Of a stretch of DNA of 64,000 nucleotides, positions 57,440 to 64,000 are shown one piece after another. Origin of the DNA: Piezodorus guildinii (taxonomy: Eukaryota; Arthropoda; Insecta; Hemiptera; Pentatomidae); assembly GCA_023052935.1 (NCBI GenBank), contig CM041292.1:114696936-114760935 (forward strand), in the 5' to 3' direction. The notes under the pieces were generated by a model. It was given only the letters and a program-made list of their open reading frames with translations. It did no database searches and was not told where the DNA came from. The first letter of the stretch is position 1. The number at the start of each line of letters is the position of its first letter. The translations under genes were made by a program, and so were the position numbers.

Positions 57440-57560
57440 AGACACCGTCTCAGAGTCACCTTTATGAAGGCCCAAAATGTAGCCCGAAACGTCGGCACAC
57501 AATTAAAATAAGTACTACTTTGTAATGTGTGTTTCCTTCTGAAGACTGCACCCCCAACCA
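57440..57560 (+). mobile_element. Penelope-like repeat end, copy 2
   Basis: It contains TATGAAGGCCCAAAATGTAG then CCCGAAACGTCGGCAC and an AATTAAAATA word 8 bases further on, the same layout as the copies at 45695 and 57985. The GAAACGTC half of the hammerhead-like core is intact, the CTGATGA half is decayed to TTTATGA. Confidence 0.5.
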
Positions 57561-57821
57561 TCTTCCTCATCTAAAAATAGTATTTTATATCAAAAAAATT
57601 CAATTTTTACACAATAAAATGCATTGTTAAAAAAAATAGGAATATACCTTCCAAAATCCATTTGCGATGATTTCGGGTATACGGATATAATAGATATAGT
57701 GAAGTACCCCTAGCTCTACGCAAGATCATATGTTTTCTGGTTTATTCAACGACTCATTCTTAGAAATTTTATATTCCGTTCATTTTTTTTATATATGTAT
57801 ATATTATAAATTTTATTGAGA

Positions 57822-58060
57822 ATGTTTAGTCGACTGTAGAAATTATAGTAGGTAGAAATAATCGGGAGTCAGTCTTTTATAATATTTTAATTTAATTATA
57901 ATAATATTTAATTATAAAGCATAAACTCATTTTATTATGCTTGAGATGGCTCAGTAATGCCCTGATGATGGCTCACAAGTGTAAGCCGAAATGTCGGTTA
58001 AACTAAAATATTAAACAGACTGACTCCCGATCATTTCTACCAATTATTATAATTTTTTTT
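57822..58060. mobile_element. Penelope-like repeat end, inverted pair with hammerhead-like core
   Basis: The right half (57935-58060) has GCCCTGATGATGGCTCACAA, GTGTAAGCCGAAATGTCGGT, then GACTGACTCCCGATCATTTC. The left edge (57828-57892) is the inverse complement of that same 3' part (TAGTCGACTGTAGAAATTAT, AATCGGGAGTCAGTCTTTTA). In the right half CTGATGA, a four-base stem GGCT/AGCC, and GAAA followed by TGTC match the conserved core of a type I hammerhead ribozyme. Penelope-like elements are known to carry minimal hammerheads and to have inverted end pieces. No reverse transcriptase was found beside it. Confidence 0.55.
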
Positions 58061-59444
58061 TTAAATAGCATCATTGGTAACATTGCTTACTACCGAAGGA
58101 AATACGTAAGAGGATGAATGATATGAGAAGCGAGTTCGCACAAGGTTGTAGAACGGGCCATTTGGCAGAGGACGATGTCTAAATCCACAGCCACCAACTT
58201 CCTGGACACTCTTATCAGCTATTTTCAGACCATTCTTGTTCTCAAGCTACTGTCAAGGTAGAGGCCAATTCTGTTCTCAAAGAAAAGGACTCAGTGGTAC
58301 AGGAAAGGGAGCACAAGGGATAGTTAACGAGAAGGTGGGATTGAAGATTATAACAAGAACCAAAGAGGAGCAGTGGTTGGGAACATTATAACGCGATATA
58401 TCAGTGTTAATTGTTTCATTGTAAATTTTGATATTTTTAAATTAATACAATTTGTTTCAATGACAAATCATATTCCACAGGAATCAACATATAATTTGGA
58501 TCAATCAAGGATGCCACAATCTCTTACAATTCAAACGAAGCCTGTAAATAAGGAAAATATAATACTTATATTATAATTCGTGTGCATATATAAACAATTT
58601 TATTTAAAATATTTGCATTATTTATCTTATCATTTAAACGATAAATTCCTAATTCATAACGTTTGCTATCAACAGCTTATCAGTGGTCAACAAACCTCCT
58701 GCCAATTTTAGCTAGTGTTTATTGATGGAGGTTCATTCAACATCCGCTTTTCAATGAAATTCCAAATGATCTCAAGAGTCTAAATTATTTTGAGCTGTTT
58801 AAGATCAACCTCCAATTCAGACTGTTTTTTCGGAAATATTATTTATGTATTTGTTTTAACAGTTTATTCACTTTTTGCGATCAGATATATTTCTTTCCGG
58901 TAACTTTGGTCTTCGCAGAATTGGGAAATTTTAGAAGGACCCAATTCAGAAGGAACCAGAAAAATCTAAATAAATGCGTAGAAGGAAATAGGAAAGTCAA
59001 TAAATCATAACGTATCTGAAATCAGGCCAAAAAAAATTCAGATATACTTAAAAAAAATATCGGCTTTAATTTTCCGGGTCCTATGTGGAAATAAACTATT
59101 CAAATCCGGTCTAGTTTCAGCATTCCTCAAGGAGATCAGCCAATTTCAACCTCATAAAGTATTGGACCAAATAATATCTACGATCTTTAGTTTTTTTTTA
59201 TCAGCCTAAAATCGACGAAATTATATTAAATAGAGACTATTTTCATCTAATATTTTATAGTATAATAACACAATAGCATACGAAAATCAGGAAATTTTAT
59301 TATATGGTAATCTTTCAACATATCTTGTTTATATTAAAAAATAAACATAGTAGGAACTTGTAAATTGTTAATTCGTACTAACCTAAATCTTTGGATAGAA
59401 TAACATAGCTAATAATTATTAGTATTACTATTCTTTATTAATTT
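58061..59444. other. AT-rich DNA, no gene seen
   Basis: A mixed patch at 58075-58370 has no frame of note. The rest is AT-rich. Confidence 0.4.
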
Positions 59445-59885
59445 AAAGTAACTTTATGCTGCTGTGGCTAATCGGAAGATGCTACAGTGGAAGTCCTGAA
59501 GTTTACCTATACAGATTTAATTAGAGATATAAGATAGAGATATTTCTGGGAGCGGCGTGGTCTAGTGGATAGAGCACTAGTCTACTATTCTCTGGGTCTG
59601 GGTCTAAATATTATGAGGCAGAATATTATTTATACGGTTAATTCAGCCGGAGAATGACCCTGGGGTATGGGAGACCCTCCTGAGCCAGACCCAGCCTCTA
59701 TAAAGTGGGTAAAGTGGCTCAGTGTCATCTCGCCCTTATCACCTCATTGCACGGCCGTTGGCCTAGAAAAACTAGGAATCTCTATATATACTGAGCCCAA
59801 GACCCTTCATAGGTTGTAGTGGTACAAGTTGTTTTTGTTTTTAGGTTATTATGCTAGTCACTACACCACAGGTGGCCCCAGTACT
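59445..59885 (-). mobile_element. SINE family B remnant split by a SINE A
   Basis: The SINE-B tail and start of body lie at 59445-59535 (TGGCTAATCGGAAGATGCTA), and the SINE-B head reappears at 59843-59882 (GGTTATTATGCTAGTCACTA, CACCACAGGTGG). Most of the body is missing. A SINE A fills the gap, so the order of events is B first, then A. Confidence 0.75.
59548..59842 (+). mobile_element. SINE family A, full-length plus copy
   Basis: Head GGGAGCGGCGTGGTCTAGTG, A box TGGTCTAGTGGATAGAGC, a degraded B box (GGTCTAAATATTA), body GGTATGGGAGACCCTCCTG, and the 3' end CCTTCATAGGTTGTAGTGGT followed by a broken T-rich tail. Length about 295 bp. Confidence 0.85.
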
Positions 59886-60722
59886 ATAATAGTAGTACTA
59901 TTCATAATTATTAGTTTAGAACAGTCTGATTAGAAGTTTTCAGCCATTGTAAATATTTTGCATAATTATCTGTGTGCTTAAGATGTTTATCTATATTTTG
60001 AGGCTTTTAGGGGCTGCTTTAGAGGCATTTTTATCCTCAATGTAGAGAGGCTCTGTAGGTGTGTAAAACCTTAAGAACAGCGAATTAGATTTTTTTTTAA
60101 ATATGCCAAAGTTTTTACTAAATCCATTCCCAGCTCCTCAAATTACCTATTCAGTGGGAACCCCAATCATTTTCGGGCAAAAACGACTACAACACTGTTT
60201 ACATTTTATCTTTTGTAAATTTCCTAGCAAGATTTTATACCATTCAGAGCAAATCAAGTTCAATTTTCATCTCTATAAAGTCCCAGAACAACTTTTAACA
60301 TTTCAACAACAAAGCCTTCCGCTTTCACTTAAACCATTAGGGCCCTCGGTAAGGAACCTTGTGCCAGTATAAATAATTGTAGAGCCACGGGGATATTTCT
60401 CTAAGGTAGCCACGTCTGGAATAAGAGCTATACTATTTCTGTAGGGTTGCGTCTATTCTGGTTTTGTGTTGTCCAATTTGTTTCTACTATATCTCAAGCG
60501 GATTTGTAAATATCTTCCAGTCTAGTTCTGAGCCTAAACAGACTACCATACCTTCCTCGCGACTTAGCACCAGGAATGTTATTACAGAGAAAGAATGTAA
60601 TTTTTCAGTTCAAACATTGATAGTTCTTTCCGTATCAGTTATAGCGGAAACGATTATAACAAACGAGATCGAGATGTTCTGACTCATCTCCTTCGATATA
60701 ACGTATTTTAAAATGTAGTATT
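59886..60722. other. AT-rich and mixed DNA, no gene seen
   Basis: An 89-codon plus-strand frame (60103-60372) and a 72-codon one (60464-60682) have no recognisable motif; the first reads like decayed coding text but cannot be assigned. Confidence 0.3.
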
Positions 60723-62340
60723 ACTTTTACTTATCTATTTTATATGAAATATATAGTAAGGGAAAGCATCGAGATCGTGAAAATTATAGCATTCAACAAC
60801 AGTCTTCAACAGAAATACAGGTTTTAGGGTCCCCTGAGTCCAAATAACCAATTCCCGCAAAAAGGTCTGTGTGTGTGTTAAACTGAAACTGAAATTTCAT
60901 ATTTGAGACAACTATAAGCCCGACATGTTACAGTAACTTTTTCTCTAAAATCGGTTGACCGACAGAGGTACTTGCATTTTGCACCTTGTTTTTGATTTTC
61001 TCAAAAACGGCTCTAACGATTTTGATTAAACTCCTTGTATCGATGTTAAATTTAATGGGCTTTAATACAATGTAGGTTTCATCTGACAAAGCTTAAATGC
61101 CGAAATTTTAAAATTTCTTCCTTTAAAGTACCTTTAATTTTGTAGATTTTATAACATTAACCATATCATCTGTTGATCATCACTAAAAAACAGCTCAAAA
61201 TATAAAATGAACGAATTTAATAATCAACTGAAGGAGAAAAGAGGAAACACATTTAGTAGAAAACAGTAATAGAGATGTATAATATACCGTTAGAAAGCTA
61301 AAAATTTTAGAAAAAATATTACCTCATACCTAGTATTGTAAAAGTTAACGGAGAGTGACGAAAAGCCGATAAAACTAACAGATTGTCATAGACAATAATA
61401 TAATAGAATATTTAATAGTAGTCAACCAAGATGGTTAACATTCCGACTACTGTCGAGTTGGTGAGGAAGTTCCGCAGGGAGCATTTTGGGTCCAGTTCTG
61501 TATACTATATACACTTCTGACTTACCACAGACACCCGACACATTACTTGCAACATACGCAGACGACACCGTAATACTCTCAACGAGTACTGATCCAACCA
61601 CAGCCTCACACAATGTTGAAACCCATTTAAATTTACTGCAAGATTGGCTTGATAAATGGCGTAACAAATTAAACATAAAATATCAAGTCATGTCATATTC
61701 ACCCTTAGACATTCTGATTGCCCTCCACTAATACTTTACAATGTTCAGTTACCCAAAGAACTGAAACAAAATACTTAGGACTGACAATGGATAGACGCCT
61801 AACATGGAAATCACATGTAACTTCCTTGAAAAAAAAAGACTGAATCATCGACTCTCAATACTTAGACGACTTCTTCACCATAAATACAAACTATCACATA
61901 AACAACAAAACTATCATATACAACATGCTACTTAAATCTATATGGACGTACGGTACTCAGGTGTGGGGTTCATGTAAAAAATCCCTCTTCAAACATTACT
62001 GGTTCAAACATTACTGACAGACACACTACCACAAAACCCTCCAAGGAGACTGAAACGCCTCTGGAAGTGCCAACACTGGGAGGTTTCTTCACCCACGAAT
62101 TCAGAAATACCCTGAAGGAGGTTTTACGTAATGATTATTAATGTTAAAATATATGCCCAAAGGCATATATATATACTTGTTGTTAAATAAAAAATATTAA
62201 TAAACATATGTTTCTATTGAAACTAAACGTAATTAATTCTTCAACAATTTATTTTCATCTCGAAACGTTTTTAAAAATTATTAAATTAATTATAACATCG
62301 GTGGTAAGTGAAAGTCGTGTGTTGCGCGCACCAAATTTTT
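60723..62340 (+). mobile_element. Repeat family A, plus copy split by a LINE
   Basis: The left part (60723-61417) carries the hairpin end, 'GGGTCCCCTGAGTCCAAATA' and 'AAAAACGGCTCTAACGATTT'. The right part (62191-62340) carries 'AAACATATGTTTCTATTGAA' and the GGTAAGTGAAAGTCGTGTGT / TGCGCGCACCAAATTTTT end. The two parts join exactly where other copies are continuous, with a Jockey-like LINE between them. Confidence 0.88.
61418..62192 (+). mobile_element. 5'-truncated Jockey-like LINE inside repeat family A
   Basis: Readable motifs in order: GSILGPVLYTIYTSDL, the catalytic YADD box with ATYADDTVILSTSTDP, LNLLQDWLDKWRNKLN, a broken TKYLGLTMDRRLTWKSH, LLKSIWTYGTQVWGS, and a decayed PPRRLKRLWKCQ end. 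Several frameshifts and an internal deletion before the C-terminus disable it. The flanks AATATTTAATA (61407-61417) and AATATTAATA (62193-62202) are a probable imperfect target duplication. Confidence 0.88.
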
Positions 62341-62689
62341 TTATATCATCTTACGAAAAAGTATTATATCAAGACAACTCATTCACTCTGTTCCATCGAA
62401 TTGGTAGTTGCAACAATATTTAATGTTTTTCTGATCCAAAAATAACGTGAAATCCATTAGCATTTCTAATTCCATCTCGCTTCATTTTGCCCTTAAATAT
62501 ATTCAAATAGGAGTTGGCTTTTATGCTCGGTAGCAAGGACTCAGGATACTCAGTATAAAAATTATACACATTTTACATACGTTAAATTTTTCAGTTTTTT
62601 ACCTAGTCAAAATTTTTGAATAAAATTTAATTTCGCTTATTAGAAGGAGATCAACTTGAAATTAATACTGTGTTATTTTGTTCATTAAC
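62341..62689. other. AT-rich DNA, no gene seen
   Basis: Nothing recognised. Confidence 0.4.
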
Positions 62690-62866
62690 TTAATGCCACT
62701 TTATGCTACTGCGGTTAATCTGACGATGCTACAGTGGGTCTCAGCCTTGGGAACGGTACTGTACGCCCCATCCGATGGACGGTATAACATGGAATTTTTG
62801 CTCCCTTGAAAATACCTATGCCATCTGCCGAGTTTGAAAACTATAACCTTGGGAAAAGTAGTACTT
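62690..62866 (-). mobile_element. SINE family B, decayed minus copy
   Basis: Tail-side text ACTTTATGCTACTGCGGTTA, GACGATGCTACAGTGGG and the body CCGATGGACGGTATAACATG are present. The central part is deleted, and near the right end CCGAGTTTGAAAAC is a mutated B box. Confidence 0.7.
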
Positions 62867-64000
62867 TATAACAAATTAATTGAAGTATTTTAAATCTCTT
62901 GCTCTAAAGTCAAAAACTAAGTATGGTTAAAACCATAGATGAGAGAGAGAGAAATGCTTTATTTATTTGGCAATGCTGCCTAGATACATCGGGTTGCTTA
63001 CATAACACAGCATACTTATCAATCAATTGGACATATTTTACATACATTTTCAATTTTTTTTTTTTTTTCCTATTCCTATACAAATTTATAATATTTATTT
63101 ATTTTTTTATATTTTAGCCATTTACATATATCTGTTTAAATAGGTAAAGATTATTATATGCCATTCGCTAAATCATTAACAAATGGCTCAAAATTTACAG
63201 AGAAACTATCCCAGATTTGACGAAATTCTTATTTCGTGTTCTTACACAATAATGAATCAAATTGGTTTTTAAAATCACCTGATTACAAACTATGCTTTTC
63301 CAACCCACAAAAGTATCAGGGTGTTTTAAATATTAAATCACTTTTAAGAAAATAATTCATTATTGCAATTTAACTGCTACTGAAAGAAAATTTTTAATTA
63401 CAATCAAACCAAGAAAGCTTTAGATATATCCAAGTAATTAATCGGATAAACGTTTAACTGAGGCCGGCAAGATGAAGACGTTTCTGGAATCTCTGGTATA
63501 AATTTGGATTTGAAGTTTCTAATAGATCCATGGAATGAGATGCCGAGGCCTAAGTCTAGAGACTAATAATCCGATTATCTTTCGGCCGTTATTAAGAGAT
63601 CCTAGGTGACATTCTTAAACTTTTTTTTCTTATATAAATGGCCTAAATATTGTTTCTAAGGAAAGTGAGCTGTAAAAGCATAAATTATATATAGTGCGTA
63701 AATTTTAATTTGGTTTTGTATTCTAATAAATAATACATAAAATGAAAATAATTGACTTACGAGTTCTCTCCGGATATCGTTCCAGCTGGAATTATAGATA
63801 AAAAATTGATAAAGTATATTTTCCCGAGATGTTTTTTCTTTTTCTATTTAAACAGTCGTTTAGATACAAACCCGATCTAATCAACCATAATAATAATAAT
63901 TATAAATAGATAAATGTTCAATGTGAATGAACTTTCAATCGGTTGGACTGTAAATAAGATATCAACTAATATATATGCACATCTGCACACACATGGACAC
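62867..64000. other. AT-rich DNA, no gene seen
   Basis: Long A+T-rich stretch with chance frames. A small moderate-GC patch at 63460-63610 has no frame or repeat match. Confidence 0.45.

Noticed and set aside
61422..61676. 84-codon minus-strand frame
   Set aside because: It is antisense to the YADD-containing reverse transcriptase fragment on the plus strand.
1..64000. CRISPR arrays, operons, bacterial promoters or riboswitches
   Set aside because: Intron-like signals, LINEs, SINEs and microsatellites show nuclear eukaryotic DNA; no regularly spaced short repeats were found.

Overview
This window is eukaryotic nuclear DNA, very AT-rich, and reads as repeat-filled intergenic or intronic sequence from an arthropod, most likely an insect. 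The grounds are Jockey-type non-LTR retrotransposon fragments, tRNA-derived SINEs, short A+T-rich introns, long (TA)n tracts, a TTAA-flanked MITE and motifs starting ACTAGCTG that I associate with insect repeats. Codon use and repeat style would fit a hemipteran, but the order cannot be fixed from the sequence alone. Nothing looks prokaryotic, and there is no rRNA, canonical tRNA, CRISPR array or plausible operon. Nearly all reading frames longer than 60 codons are chance frames or pieces of repeats.

Only one locus looks like a host gene: a minus-strand pair of exons at 6520-6953 (35 codons, a 92-bp phase-0 intron with GT/AG ends, then 78 codons and a stop). Its protein is not recognised. A possible first exon lies at 19713-19958. 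About twenty GC-elevated, apparently single-copy patches are spread through the window. They could be conserved noncoding elements, unrecognised exons or old repeat pieces.

The recognisable content is mobile DNA. (1) Ten non-LTR retrotransposon remnants. The best is at 8354-9484: 5'-truncated, with one visible frameshift, a poly(A) tail and a perfect 13-bp target duplication. (2) Repeat family A, a hairpin-ended repeat of about 0.8-0.9 kb with nine copies or pieces. It is host to a LINE insertion (61.4-62.2 kb), a SINE insertion with a 13-bp target duplication (3.6 kb), (AC)n microsatellites, and a chimera with a SINE found at two loci. (3) Three tRNA-derived SINE families, called A, B and C here. 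(4) DNA-transposon remnants: a 381-bp piggyBac-like MITE (5472-5852), a 391-bp MITE with 30-bp inverted ends (18239-18629) and a hAT-like fragment. (5) Repeat family D, with two copies. (6) A cluster of Penelope-like repeat ends with a hammerhead-like core and an inverted arrangement (57.8-58.1 kb).

The most unusual object is a large foldback structure at 50.08-52.42 kb. It has two divergent inverted arms of about 0.8 kb, each carrying the same exon-like segment, around a coding-like centre of about 0.7 kb. A third partial copy of the arm end lies directly outside it. It is the best candidate here for a previously undescribed element.
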